A stretch of 64,000 bases of DNA. Source: Yarrowia lipolytica (Eukaryota > Ascomycota > Dipodascomycetes > Dipodascales). This document shows, one piece after another, positions 31,162 through 41,559 of this stretch. The stretch is taken from contig NC_090771.1 of assembly GCF_001761485.1 (NCBI RefSeq), positions 558,001 to 622,000 of the forward strand. Reading direction: 5' to 3'. How positions within the stretch are numbered: position 1 is the first letter of the stretch; each line of letters opens with the position of its first letter. The notes under the pieces were generated by a model. It saw only the letters and a list, made by a program, of their open reading frames with translations. It searched no databases and was not told the origin of the DNA. A program made the translations under genes and the position numbers.

Positions 31162-32043
31162 ATGTCGAATCTACCGTCCTGGGTGCCCGAATTCGAGCGC
31201 GTCTTCAACTTCAAGAAGCACGAGGGACCTCTGCTCTTCACGCTCGCCACAGTCGACCAGCAGAATCGCCCCAGAGCCCGAACCTGCGTGTGTCGTGGAT
31301 GGCTCTTTAACAGCAGAAACACCGGAGTGCTACTGTTCACCACAGACCGGCGCATGGACAAGACGAGCCAGCTAGCCGAAAATGACGCCTTCGAGGCGGT
31401 CTTCTACTCGGAGGCGCACCACGCGCAGTTCCGAATCCAGGGCTTCGCTAAACTGCTGTCCGATGACATGACTCCCGCCATGGCCCACGCCCCCGGCTCC
31501 ACCTACGACGCCATTGGCCAGGTCCTGTACGAGAACAAGAACAAGGACCAACTGTACAGAACCGTGGATGATCGAAGTTACCCTATTTATGGCAACAGCT
31601 CCCCCCAGGGCCTGTCCCCCACAGGCTCCCCCAAGCCCGACGACTTTGAGGCTGTCAAGTCGCGGCTGGGTAACATGAGCGACACAGACAGCATCACGTC
31701 GTCGGATGAGACCGGCGCCACCAGCGCAGCATCGACAAACTCATCACCCAGTAGCGAGGAGTGGAACAAGGAGTACCACCGGGTGTGGGATTCGTTGTCC
31801 CCCACCACCAAGTCGTCGTTCCGAAAGCCTCAGCCTCGGTCGCTGATGAGCGACGACAAGAAGAAGCAGCTGGACAAGTTTGCCCGAGGAGTAGACGGCG
31901 AGCACGAGGATCTCAGCAATTTCGTCGTGGTGCTGTTGTGTCCCAACCGGGTCGACTTTTGCACCGTGGACGGCGCCGGCTACAGAAACATCTTCACCCG
32001 GCTGGGAGAGGATGAGTGGCGAGAGCAGGAGGTGTGTCCTTAA
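31162..32043 (+). CDS. Pyridoxamine 5'-phosphate oxidase-like FMN protein (Alr4036 type)
   Basis: The 293-residue protein begins MSNLPSWVPEFERVFNFKKH and continues with GPLLFTLATVDQQNRPRART, CRGW and LLFTTDRRMDKTSQLAENDAFEAVFYS. These are features of the FMN-binding split-barrel domain of the Alr4036/PNPOx-like family, found in many fungi (including small uncharacterised S. cerevisiae proteins). The C-terminal part of the domain (LDKFARG...NFVVVLLCPNRVDFC) is separated by a serine-rich insert of about 60 residues (residues 150-210: GLSPTGSPKPDD to NSSPSSEEW) that looks disordered. The frame is open for 92 codons upstream without a good start; the ATG at 31162 is chosen. Substrate is unknown; vitamin B6 oxidation is not shown. 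Confidence 0.75.
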   Translation: MSNLPSWVPEFERVFNFKKHEGPLLFTLATVDQQNRPRARTCVCRGWLFNSRNTGVLLFTTDRRMDKTSQLAENDAFEAVFYSEAHHAQFRIQGFAKLLSDDMTPAMAHAPGSTYDAIGQVLYENKNKDQLYRTVDDRSYPIYGNSSPQGLSPTGSPKPDDFEAVKSRLGNMSDTDSITSSDETGATSAASTNSSPSSEEWNKEYHRVWDSLSPTTKSSFRKPQPRSLMSDDKKKQLDKFARGVDGEHEDLSNFVVVLLCPNRVDFCTVDGAGYRNIFTRLGEDEWREQEVCP

Positions 32044-33422
32044 GAGACTGATTTGGGGAGGTGGTTTTTACGACGAGGACGACGATAATGATACACCGCA
32101 AGGTGACTGTATATAATGCATAGGATGGGACCCGAGCCAGGAAGGTTATCGGCGTCCCGACGATTACGATGATGACGACATCCCCACCATCATAGACTGT
32201 GTGTTTTGTTTGTAGCGCAGTGATAGAGGAGCTAGACAGGCCTTTCAAGCTGAGCAGACCGCAGTCGCCGAGCTGCACAAGAGCTTTGAGTATTGTAGAG
32301 TATACTAATGGCACTTGTGCGACAGCGGCAAGTGTTGTAGACCTATAAAATATGAGCTAGGGCTACGACACTACAAGAAATCTATTGCTGCTTGCCATTC
32401 TATTCGAAACCACTTACAGTGCTTTCATTGACTATCATGAGAGTCTCAAGACCAGTAGATGCTGGGCCTTCTTTTTCTGAGAGTTGGAAACACGAAAAGT
32501 GGACGAGTTCCATACCACGAGGTCAACCGCCCTGTTCCTTTGCATGGTCAGATATGGCTATGATGGTGCTCTTCGGAGACTAGATGGATAGATGTAGGAA
32601 CCACGAACATACCCTGACAACGGTTCCACATTGGCCCAACCATCAGAAGAGACCGTTGTAAGAGAGAGTCGAGGGGACGAGCGGATGCAGAAGTTCGGCG
32701 TATTCAGTCTCGGGTGTGTCTCGGGAACAGTGTGCAATTTGTCATTTCTCTGGTGGAATACGCCGAAACGACTCTCCAAGGATATTCGGAAACGCGTAGT
32801 CACCCACAAGCCCATGCGCTTGACCGCTGTCTTGTCTTCGTCCGGTAACTCTCTCCAAGCTGTCCCGAACCGGTGAAGTTTCCAGACACCGTCACGGATG
32901 TGTTAGGGGGTTTGTCGTTGAGAGGCTATGGGCTCTTGACCGAGCAGCAAAAACAGTTGAAATCATCCCGAGGTTCCATCTAGGGGTCGCGGCTCTCGGA
33001 AACCCCGATGGAACGCACAGTATTACTGGAGCCATTGAGGTTCTGCAGCCACCACGACCTACCCTTGTGTTATATTGGTCTCCAGATGATCTCCAACTAG
33101 ACCAAGGGGTCCTCAAAACAGCTCACTGCTAGGCTCGTAACTGCTAGCCTCGTCAACCACAGTCGAACATCACTTGAAACAACCCGTCCGCATCAGAGAG
33201 GTTTCTTTGGATCGTGACTGGGTCGATTTCGCGATGTAATCAACACCGACATGGTATGTTTCTGCTCGCCCGAATCGACAGTGTCATCCGAGACTACTCC
33301 CGCTCTTCATTCCGTAATGTATAAATATATATTCATGCTAAATCTAAGTGTGTAACCTGTAGTAATCGCGGTTGAGACCGTTATTATCTGTTCTATCCTT
33401 GCAAGATACACGCTCTTTCTGC
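32044..33422. other. Convergent region PPOX-like - VHC1
   Basis: No complete gene was found. An ATG-less open stretch of 102 codons (32824-33132, +) and two neighbouring open pieces in other frames (32392-32583 and 32631-32876, +) may be relics of a host gene, but no family is recognised. Confidence 0.4.
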
Positions 33423-36400
33423 TTAAAGAGCGGTGGTAACAGTCATGGTCTGACAATGCAACAGCAGCACTGGGGGAAGGTCCTGACACCACAGCTCCAG
33501 ACTGTCGACAAAGTCCAGACTCTCTCGTTCGCTTCTGTGAGTGCCCATCGAGGGAGCAGGCAGAGTCGAGAAAATGACCACAGTGTCCTCCTTGCTGCTC
33601 AGAGTAGCCATCATGTCGTTCAAAATGATATGCTGAGCTCGGGCAGGCACGTCGTTGAAAGACAAGACATTGGGATGCGCGGGGTCGTCTCCATGCTCAA
33701 ACATGACTGTGTTGCCCTCATCGTCGTCGTTATCGTTGACCTTGGTCTTGGGAATAGCCTGGGATGTGAAAGCGGGCTTGTTGGAGTTGTGCCGCTCGTG
33801 ATGAGTTGAAGAGGAAGGAGACGACCGTCCAGAGGAAGATTCGTCGTCACGGGACTTATCCTTGACTCTGTCGAGAGGTCTGGAGGTTGAAAACAACGAG
33901 TTGTGACGGTGAAGAGCCGAGGTGTTTTGTTCAAGCTCAGAAGTGTCGTCTTCATCTTCATCTTCTTCGTCATCAATAACAGAAGAGTTCTCGTCGTAGT
34001 CAGAGAACCCCTCGGAGTCAAAAGTGCCTGCGGACGAAATGGAGTTGGCTCTGAGAGAGAAAGAGGCACCGAGATGAGACAGAGAAGAGAACGTGTGTCT
34101 TCTCTTATGATCAATGGCAATCACCTTATGCTCTTCCATCTTACGAGTGAAAGCATAAGGCTTGTTGCTCTCACGAGCCTCCACAAGCTCAGACCACCAA
34201 TCCTGCTCAGACAACTTGGATTCAACCGCAGGGTTAGAAGTGCCCTTGATGATGCACTCGTACGCAGCATAGTTGCCGGAGTTGAGACACAGAACCAGAA
34301 TCTTGGCCTTGATTCGCAGGGTGTCGAGCAACGTGCTCACTCGTTCTCGTTCCTCCTCAACAGCATCTTCAAACTCCACAAAAACAATAACTCGCAGAGT
34401 GTATCGCTCCTTCCAGAGAGGAACAGTTCGAAGAATGGCCCCCATCTGCAAGATCAGAGTGTAGGTGTCAAAGTTGGTGGTCATGGTTGAGGTTCCGTTC
34501 TCATCCACCACCTGCGCGCTCATCTGAATGGGGTACAAATCAATGTACTTTTGCGTTGTTTTAATATTCTTGCCAGGCAGCTCCATACCCATAAATCCTC
34601 GTGCAATGGCAACATTGCCCTGCATAGCAATTATATCCTCGATAATGTTGACCCACTGGGTGACTCGAATGTTAGACTCTTTTCGACAATTGTCAGTGGG
34701 AAGAGCCTCCATGTCGATAGTCTGAGCCCGGTGGAGGTCCAGAGGTTGCGACTTGTCTCGCAACGAGCCCAGAATGGTGATGTTAGGCTTCATACCGCCC
34801 AGACCACTGCCTAGGAAAACGTTTCGCGCACCCCAAACGACATCTGGGGAACAGGCAATTTGGACAAACGCCTTAGCTCCAGTCATGTCGCGCAGCTTGG
34901 TCCAGCTCTGTTGCTGCTTCTTGACCTCCTTGAACGTCTCCTGGAAGTCCTTGGTGATCACCACGTGACCCAGAATGTACAGGCCTCCCTTTTTGAGATA
35001 GTTGCAAAACTTGATGAGACCCCATGCTGACCGAGGGTCGTCAACAAGCAGCAGAATCTGCGGTCGCCAGAACTTGACGTGGTCCTGTCGAAGTCGAAGC
35101 AGGTACTTTCGCACCTGGTGGTAAAGAAGAGCCTGAGACACATCTCCCCACGGTTTGGGGGGCGAAACGTAGTGAATCAGGATAAAGAGGAACGCCAGAA
35201 TGACAATAGCACCGATAGAAGCCCATCCGTCAGCAATAAACATGCTGGCAATGCAAGAGACGGCTCCAAGGAAGGCTGTCGTGGACGAAAAGTACTTGAA
35301 CGAAGGTCGAAAGTTGGGAGCAGATGCAATCTTGAGCAGGAAACAGGCCAGATTTGTCACCACAAACGTCATCAAATACGCCATGGTGATGAAGGTGGCC
35401 AGTCTGTTCAGAGGGAAGAAGAGAGTGAGCTGGGTAAGAATATAAGTGGTGAACACTGCTGGAATAGGAAGCCCGTTGATTTCCGACGCCAGAAAAGACG
35501 TGTAAGGAACCAGAGCGTCTTTAGCAATCGCCTGGAGAACGTAGGCAGCTCCAATGACTCCGACCATGGAGGAGAAGAGGGAGGTGGACATTTCTCCAAA
35601 CAGAATCAGCCATTTCGAAAGGTTGACGGTCTCAATGACAGAAATATCCTTGTAGAGAAGAGCTCGGGGGATAGCGACACCCATTCCGAGGATGGTTGCG
35701 GCGTAAAGAATGAACGTGAGTCCCAGACCTGACAGAGTGCCCTTGGGAATGCTGTACGAGGGTCTCTTGAGATCTCCACTCATGGAGGCACCTGCAAAGA
35801 TGCCTGCTGTAGCTGGAAAAAAGACACCAAATAAGGAGGTGAAGGTCTCCATCTGACCTGGGGGGAGATCCGAGCCCACAGCGCCAGTGGTGAATCTGGG
35901 AAGCAAGTTATCCGAGAACACGTCCCAGCTGGGTCCCATGTACCAGATGTCAAGTTTGGTTACAAGGAAAGGCTTGACAAAGAAGACTGAAAGCGGCACT
36001 GACACCGTTGCGACAATGAGAATCACAAACAGCACCTTTCCGGCCTGCGAAAACAGACCCGAGCCAAACATGCAGATGGACGTGCAAAACAGCAACACTC
36101 CGGTGGCGTAGAAGAACTCGTACCAGTATCCTTCGGGAAAGAATCCGCCTGCGTTCTGGCCAAAGGACGACAGAATGGGTTGGCAGAAACCGGCCACGTT
36201 GAGACCGGCATTGAGCACCTGGCCAAAGAAGAAGACCACGCCAATCGCTCCTCCAAACTCCGGTCCCAGGCTTCGGGAAATCATGTAGTAGGCTCCTCCT
36301 CCTCGTACGGTTCCGTTGGTGGCAATTGCCGAGATTGACAGCGTGGTCAACAGGTCAATTGCGTACGACAGAACCAGCAGGGCAAACATGCCGAGGATAC

Positions 36401-36704
36401 CCACCTGGCCCAGAATGAAGCCGAATCGCAGGAACATGAGAATGGACAGCACGTTGAGCGTCGTTGGCATAAACACGCCCGAAAACGTGCCCAGTTTCTC
36501 GTCGCCCGTGTCGGCGGGCTTGTCTCCGGCCACGCTGTTGTGTCGTTTGTAGAAGTCTCCAATCAGTCGATCTTCCTCCTGCTGCACCGTGCATGGCCGT
36601 TGCAGCGCTCCGTAGTTGTGGTCCGGCGTGTTAGATGGGCCGCCGCGTATAGGAGCGGTTTCCTCGCGCACGGGTTTCTGGATATCCCATGTTAGAGACG
36701 GCAT
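33423..36704 (-). CDS. VHC1: Vacuolar cation-chloride cotransporter (SLC12 family)
   Basis: The 1093-residue protein matches fungal Vhc1, a vacuolar-membrane cation-chloride cotransporter involved in potassium and osmotic balance. The N-terminus is cytosolic (1-75). The transporter core begins LGTFSGVFMPTTLNVLSILM-FLRFGFILGQVG and continues with TNGTVRGGGAYYMISRSLGPEFGGAIG; about twelve membrane spans run to near residue 530. A large soluble C-terminal domain follows (PQILLLVDDPRSAWGLIKFCNYLKKGG; KPNITILGSLRD). Near 34010-33930 it carries a long acidic run (DDEEDEDEDD) typical of a disordered linker. S. cerevisiae Vhc1 (YBR235W) has 1120 residues. Start ATG and stop are clear and no intron is seen. 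Confidence 0.93.
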   Translation of the reverse strand: MPSLTWDIQKPVREETAPIRGGPSNTPDHNYGALQRPCTVQQEEDRLIGDFYKRHNSVAGDKPADTGDEKLGTFSGVFMPTTLNVLSILMFLRFGFILGQVGILGMFALLVLSYAIDLLTTLSISAIATNGTVRGGGAYYMISRSLGPEFGGAIGVVFFFGQVLNAGLNVAGFCQPILSSFGQNAGGFFPEGYWYEFFYATGVLLFCTSICMFGSGLFSQAGKVLFVILIVATVSVPLSVFFVKPFLVTKLDIWYMGPSWDVFSDNLLPRFTTGAVGSDLPPGQMETFTSLFGVFFPATAGIFAGASMSGDLKRPSYSIPKGTLSGLGLTFILYAATILGMGVAIPRALLYKDISVIETVNLSKWLILFGEMSTSLFSSMVGVIGAAYVLQAIAKDALVPYTSFLASEINGLPIPAVFTTYILTQLTLFFPLNRLATFITMAYLMTFVVTNLACFLLKIASAPNFRPSFKYFSSTTAFLGAVSCIASMFIADGWASIGAIVILAFLFILIHYVSPPKPWGDVSQALLYHQVRKYLLRLRQDHVKFWRPQILLLVDDPRSAWGLIKFCNYLKKGGLYILGHVVITKDFQETFKEVKKQQQSWTKLRDMTGAKAFVQIACSPDVVWGARNVFLGSGLGGMKPNITILGSLRDKSQPLDLHRAQTIDMEALPTDNCRKESNIRVTQWVNIIEDIIAMQGNVAIARGFMGMELPGKNIKTTQKYIDLYPIQMSAQVVDENGTSTMTTNFDTYTLILQMGAILRTVPLWKERYTLRVIVFVEFEDAVEEERERVSTLLDTLRIKAKILVLCLNSGNYAAYECIIKGTSNPAVESKLSEQDWWSELVEARESNKPYAFTRKMEEHKVIAIDHKRRHTFSSLSHLGASFSLRANSISSAGTFDSEGFSDYDENSSVIDDEEDEDEDDTSELEQNTSALHRHNSLFSTSRPLDRVKDKSRDDESSSGRSSPSSSTHHERHNSNKPAFTSQAIPKTKVNDNDDDEGNTVMFEHGDDPAHPNVLSFNDVPARAQHIILNDMMATLSSKEDTVVIFSTLPAPSMGTHRSERESLDFVDSLELWCQDLPPVLLLHCQTMTVTTAL

Positions 36705-37605
36705 TTGAGAGTGATGTCGAAAGTGTCACGTTGTCAGTCAAATGTAAAACTCGCTTAATTGATAAGGAAATAGAGTTGGCTGCATCTGGAGGGAGTGGAA
36801 AATCTTGACAAAAAAGAAAAAACACCGAACAAGAGAATATTTTCGACTCAGTGACAACAAGCGAACGTAATATACGTGAACCGCAGACGGCAGTAAATCA
36901 GATCGACGAAATATTCGCGTCTAATCGCATCAATTGTCATTACACATCTCGGTACTGTACGAGTACAACCACAGCTAAGGCAAGAATAGCCACTATGATT
37001 AGCATCCATAGCCGAGAGCTTCTATAATTAAGCCGTATGTTGAGCATGGATCGAAGCCAGGGTCAAGAGGGTAAAGGGAGTTTGGGGGAGAGGATCGAGA
37101 TATGATACAATTTGAAGAGGATCAGGCTAGCTATAAACCGCTAGCTACAAACCACTAGCTATAAACCACTAGCTATAAACCACTAGCTATAATCTCACTG
37201 AGTGGTTTCCAGCTAGATCCTCATTCAGTGGGCTCAAGCCGACCATATTAGATGCTCATACGTAGGGGCGTGTGGTTCGGTATCTGGAGTACATTTAGGC
37301 CGAAGGAAAGACACTTGTAGAGAAAAGTGGGGTCTGCTATGCCAAATACTGTGTTTATTTGTCTAGAGATAGGCTGGAAGACCAGTATCAACAGAAGTCC
37401 AGGCTAAACAAAGACAGTCATAAGACACCACAAGACACCCCTGGAGCATCATAGCTGTAAGCTATAGGGGAATGAAACGTGGTCCAGTTTGATTAGTTGT
37501 GGTTGAAGTGAATGGGTGTCCGGATATCCTCTTAACCAGACGGCTGGTTTCCAAGTCATTGTCCCCCTACATGTCAATAAACTACCAATACATTGTTTTG
37601 CACGA
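36705..37605. other. Intergenic region VHC1-MPDU1 gene
   Basis: This is the VHC1 promoter and the 3' flank of the MPDU1-like gene, both on the minus strand. It contains a 14-bp tandem repeat at 37129-37195 and no other recognisable feature. Confidence 0.6.
37129..37195. repeat. 14-bp tandem repeat (AGCTATAAACCACT)
   Basis: Four full copies plus a partial fifth lie in tandem; each contains CTAG and TATAAA. Confidence 0.9.
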
Positions 37606-38412
37606 CTAGGCTCGCTTCTTAAGCTGGGACACCCGGCGGGGCTTGTTGTTCCAGTAGAAGATGACCTGGAGCATGAGGATCAAATTGAGCACGGCTCCAG
37701 CGGCAAAGGAGGCGAGAATCTTGGGATCGTTGACCTCCTGCATGGTGGTGAAGACTCGGGCCAGCGAGCCAGCCAGGTAGTTGACGACCGAAAAGGTGGA
37801 GAGCTTGCCGGTGCTCTTGTTGGCAAAGTTGGTGTAGATCTGGGGCAGCTTGGAGGCCAGGCCGATGGGGATGGTGGCAGTCTGCAGCATGTTGAGCATG
37901 TCGTTGTTGACCAGGCTGGCGGTGGGGTTGAAGAGCGCGTTGACGAAGAAGGCAATGTTGACAAACAGTAGGGCAGCCTGGGCCTTTTTGTTTCTGTAGG
38001 TCAGGATCAGCGCCGCAATGACAATGTTCTGGATAACAATGAGCGCGGTCTCGCCAAAAGTCGAGAAGGGGAAGCCGTTACGGAAGTTGTAGGCCAGCGA
38101 AATGAGCTGGGCAACAATCTCCAGATAGAAGGAGGCGAAAGACAGACCGTCAGCAGACTGAGAGGCCAACAGCGAAAAGATCTGCGGCAGCTTCACAATG
38201 GAGCTCATGGCCACAATGCCGATTCCCAGACCCTTGGAGATGGCCAGCTTGACACACTCGGGCTTGGTGAAGTCCACCTCCAGCAGCAGTTGGTCGTAGC
38301 ACTGTTGGCCCAGCAGATCCATGGCCAGGTGGCTCACGGGGTTGGGCAGGTTCTCGGTGATGATCTGCACATAGGGCCGGATAGGTGCCACAAGAATTTC
38401 TGTGTATTCCAT
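37606..38412 (-). CDS. MPDU1: Mannose-P-dolichol utilization defect 1 homologue (PQ-loop protein)
   Basis: The 268-residue membrane protein has two PQ-loop repeats, VKLPQIFSLLASQSADGLSF (PQ at 76-77) and SKLPQIYTNFANKSTGKLS (PQ at 190-191), and about seven hydrophobic segments, as in human MPDU1 (247 aa). MPDU1 is an ER protein needed for use of dolichol-phosphate mannose and glucose in N-glycan, GPI and O-mannosyl synthesis. The C-terminus is KKRA, a good KKXX signal for ER retention. S. cerevisiae has no clear orthologue, but many other fungi do. The frame extends 27 codons upstream from a GTG; the ATG at 38412 is preferred. It is divergent from TED1. Confidence 0.9.
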   Translation of the reverse strand: MEYTEILVAPIRPYVQIITENLPNPVSHLAMDLLGQQCYDQLLLEVDFTKPECVKLAISKGLGIGIVAMSSIVKLPQIFSLLASQSADGLSFASFYLEIVAQLISLAYNFRNGFPFSTFGETALIVIQNIVIAALILTYRNKKAQAALLFVNIAFFVNALFNPTASLVNNDMLNMLQTATIPIGLASKLPQIYTNFANKSTGKLSTFSVVNYLAGSLARVFTTMQEVNDPKILASFAAGAVLNLILMLQVIFYWNNKPRRVSQLKKRA

Positions 38413-39180
38413 GGTTGGATTGAGAGAGCTGGACGAGTGGCGGTTGGCACGGTATGCTTGGTCAAGGTGCGTGCTGATGGAGCCTATTGCCACGCGTATG
38501 GAGCACGTGCGTTAGCGGGGCTAGTTGGCAGAATTTGATGTAGGAGCCGTGGAGGGGTTTTAAAGGTGGAATTTTGGAGAGATGGGCGAGACGAGCTCAT
38601 TGGTGGTTTTTTCTTGTAGATCGGAGCTGTGCCAGGTGCCAGGACGAGACCCCTGATCTTTTTCAGAATAGGGCACAATGTTTTTTTTTTTTTTTTTTTT
38701 TTTTTACCAACACGGTACAGCACATGCAGTCTATGGTGTTGTGTAGATTGACGGGGAGGAATTGTAACTGGAATTGGCGGATTTGGTGGTCCATAGAATG
38801 AGATTGCGAGTCGATTGGTATTTTCAAAATTCCAATTCTACTTACAGGAACACCAGTAACCTGGGCCGGGGCCCGTGCTCAAATTTAGCCATATACAATG
38901 TCACATGCAAGAATCGAACTCGCAGTCGACAAAAGTTTGTCAAGTAAGATGTCGTCCAAGTCTTGTTGACATTAGTTGAAATGTCTCTTCTACCAAGTGT
39001 CACGTTAGAACGCCCAGTTTTACTTATACCGGCTTGAAACTTATACCAAGACGCTTCACCACCACAGCATCCATGTAGCCTCTCACTTGGACCTTGCAGA
39101 GCCCGTATTACCGCTTCTGAAGCCTGCCACAGTTTCTTGTTTTTCGTCCCCCTGGCTAACTCAAAGTTAGGCTAAGTTTC
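38413..39180. other. Shared MPDU1-TED1 divergent promoter region
   Basis: This 768-bp region separates two ER-pathway genes. It includes CACGTG at 38503, a 25-base T run, and a B-box-like sequence (GTTCGATTC on the minus strand) at about 38911-38919. No tRNA cloverleaf could be built. Confidence 0.55.
38681..38705. repeat. T25 homopolymer
   Basis: Twenty-five consecutive T on the + strand. Read on the minus strand it is a poly(A) tract about 200 bp downstream of a B-box-like motif. Confidence 0.95.
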
Positions 39181-40407
39181 ATGTTGGATTTCACGTCGCG
39201 ATCTCGATTCCACCTGTTCCTCGACACCCACAATAATGCCATGATCTCCCTCCATCTTCATCTTCTTCGCTGGCCCGCCTACGTGACACTGCTTGCAGCG
39301 CTGCTGCTCAACCTGTACATCTACAATTACCCCTATCTCCAGAACCGGACAGAGTGCATTTGGAGAGATGACCGTGGATGGAACCTCGACAAGAGCCACG
39401 AGGAGGTGCATTTGCTGGCCTTTGGCGACCCGCAGATCCGCGGAGCATCCAACACGTCCAACTGGCGGACGCGCCTCGACATCTTTGGCAACGACCACTT
39501 TCTGGGCCATATCTACCGAGTCATGGCCAAGCGCACCAAACCCAACCAAGTGTCGGTGCTCGGTGATCTCTTGTCTTCTCAGTGGATCACGGACGACGAA
39601 TTCGAGCGACGGGCAGATCGGTACTTTGGGCGCATCTTTGACGAGTCTCTGGTCAAAAATAATGACGGGTACGTCATGTGGTACAATATTGCTGGAAACC
39701 ACGATATTGGATATGGAGGAGAAATGACGCGTGAACGGATCGACCGATTCGAAAACCGATTTGGCAGAGTCAACTATTATGTGCCCAGAAAAGGGTATCG
39801 TGTCGTGGTGCTCAATAATCTGGCTCTAGACGGTCCCGTTTACGAACAGCAGTTCCAAAACGATTGCTGGATGTTTGTGGATATGGTGAGACAGGCTCGA
39901 GAACAGGAGCCCGACGTGTCGACCATTCTCATGACCCACGTGCCTCTTTACAAGCCGGCAGGCATTTGTGCCGACGGACCCATGTTTAAGTACTATGATA
40001 ACGAGTACAAGTGGCTGCGGTCTCAGAACCATCTTTCTGAGGATGCTACCAACCGACTTCTTGACGGTATCTTCGGCAGGGAAGATCCTCGAGGCGTTAT
40101 CTTGGCTGGCCACGATCACGAGGGTTGTGTTTCCAGTTACAGCTTTGATCCTGGACACGGAAACTGGACAGTTGAGGGTGGAAGAGGCAATGCCGTGTCA
40201 GAATATACCGTTCGAAGCATGATGGGCGAGTTTGGCGGCAACACAGGCCTGCTGACAGGCAGCTGGAACGATACAGAGGGCAAGTACGACTTTGACTACT
40301 CTCTGTGTCCCTTTGTCGTCCAGCATCTATGGTGGGCCACCAAGGTAGTGACCATTATTGCAACTATTGTTGCCTTACCAGTGGCTGTTTCGATCCACTA
40401 CAGTTAG
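39181..40407 (+). CDS. TED1: ER metallophosphoesterase Ted1 (PGAP5/Cdc1 family)
   Basis: The 408-residue calcineurin-like phosphoesterase has an N-terminal membrane anchor (about 28-50) and a C-terminal one (about 382-404). Metal-site motifs occur in order: GDPQ (82-85), GDLLSS (128-133), GNHD (172-175), TH (252-253) and GHDH (310-313), so both metals can be bound. In S. cerevisiae Ted1 trims ethanolamine phosphate from the GPI glycan to allow ER exit of GPI proteins with the p24 complex; mammalian PGAP5 does the same. Ted1 and Cdc1 are close relatives; length and sequence favour Ted1. It is divergent from MPDU1, which also serves GPI synthesis. Confidence 0.87.
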   Translation: MLDFTSRSRFHLFLDTHNNAMISLHLHLLRWPAYVTLLAALLLNLYIYNYPYLQNRTECIWRDDRGWNLDKSHEEVHLLAFGDPQIRGASNTSNWRTRLDIFGNDHFLGHIYRVMAKRTKPNQVSVLGDLLSSQWITDDEFERRADRYFGRIFDESLVKNNDGYVMWYNIAGNHDIGYGGEMTRERIDRFENRFGRVNYYVPRKGYRVVVLNNLALDGPVYEQQFQNDCWMFVDMVRQAREQEPDVSTILMTHVPLYKPAGICADGPMFKYYDNEYKWLRSQNHLSEDATNRLLDGIFGREDPRGVILAGHDHEGCVSSYSFDPGHGNWTVEGGRGNAVSEYTVRSMMGEFGGNTGLLTGSWNDTEGKYDFDYSLCPFVVQHLWWATKVVTIIATIVALPVAVSIHYS

Positions 40408-41559
40408 GGCTGTAATTCGTCTGATGCAGTCATTTTGGGCATGTTGAACAGCGCATGAGACAGCACGAGACGGCATGAGACGGCATGAGTCGGCACGAGT
40501 CCTTCAGTCCCGTTCAGCCCATGAACAGCTAATTATATCCCTGAACAAGGGTTTGCATTGTATACTTAAGTCTTTATTACTGATATTGAGAGTGGGCATT
40601 TGTATTGCATCTACGTACTTAACTCACTGCAGACAACTTTTCCGTTTCACGGTATCAGACAGGGAATCTCGACAGGACACTGTGGGAACTGAACTGATTT
40701 TATATTTCTACAATGGTGGTACTGTACGGCATCCTAGGATCCTTTCATGTGTTTTTCTAAGTCTTTTTTCAATTTTTTCAATTTTTTCAATTTTTTCAAT
40801 TTTTTTTCTTCACTTTCTGCAATTTCAGGTGAATTTACTGCCACCATGCACACCCTGCAGTCCCATAAAAAGAAGCGAGCCAGCCATACTGATAAGAGCC
40901 AGAAAATCACGAGCAAATATTTTTATTTTTTCATTATTTTTTCGGGAAAAACGGCGCAAAATCCATAAACAAAACAGGAACCCCCATCTGCCCGAATCCA
41001 ACTAACGCCGAGTACACACAGCCACGTGACGTGACTTCATATTACATACAGGTAGACAGAACTAAACAACCAAACAACCCGAATTTACACTACTGTACAT
41101 ACGTGCAATACGAGTGGTAGACCGAAGGTCTGGGGTGAGGAGACCAAGATGGAAAGTTATTTTATAACATGTCCAAATATCTGCGAAAATTTCACCTCCA
41201 AGAAACGATTCTGGCCGCAATTTTTCCGGATTTCCCCGGATTTCCCCGGATTTTCCCGAATTTCCGCGCCCAATTTCTCAATTTTTTATTTTTTTATTTT
41301 TTTAATTTCATTTTATATTTAATGTTTATTTTTTATTCCGCCCAAATCTATGCTGCTGGAACCTTCCATATTGTTATGGCTCCGATAACGTGTGCCGTTC
41401 GACCCAGTTTGGCGGTGGTGAAATTTCCCACGGCAAACTTTATTACTTGCAACGTATTGTAAAACCCCCATAACCCCAAACCCACGATCTTCCTTGTCGT
41501 CATACGCCACCACTAAAAAAAACCCACACAGCCAACGCTCCCCCCAAAAAACCGCAAAA
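40408..41559. other. Intergenic region TED1-PHO88
   Basis: No gene is visible. The region contains AATTTTTTCA repeats (40766-40805), CACGTGACGTGAC at 41023-41035 and GGATTTCCCC repeats (41225-41262) before an AT-rich stretch upstream of PHO88. Confidence 0.6.
40766..40805. repeat. 10-bp repeat (AATTTTTTCA), four copies
   Basis: Four perfect tandem copies are followed by a T run. Confidence 0.85.

Noticed and set aside
38413-38493. 27-codon upstream extension of MPDU1
   Set aside because: It starts with GTG; the family-like N-terminus begins at the ATG at 38412.
38880-39000. tRNA gene on the minus strand
   Set aside because: A B-box and T-stem can be drawn, but acceptor pairing is poor, and no D-arm or anticodon loop fits.
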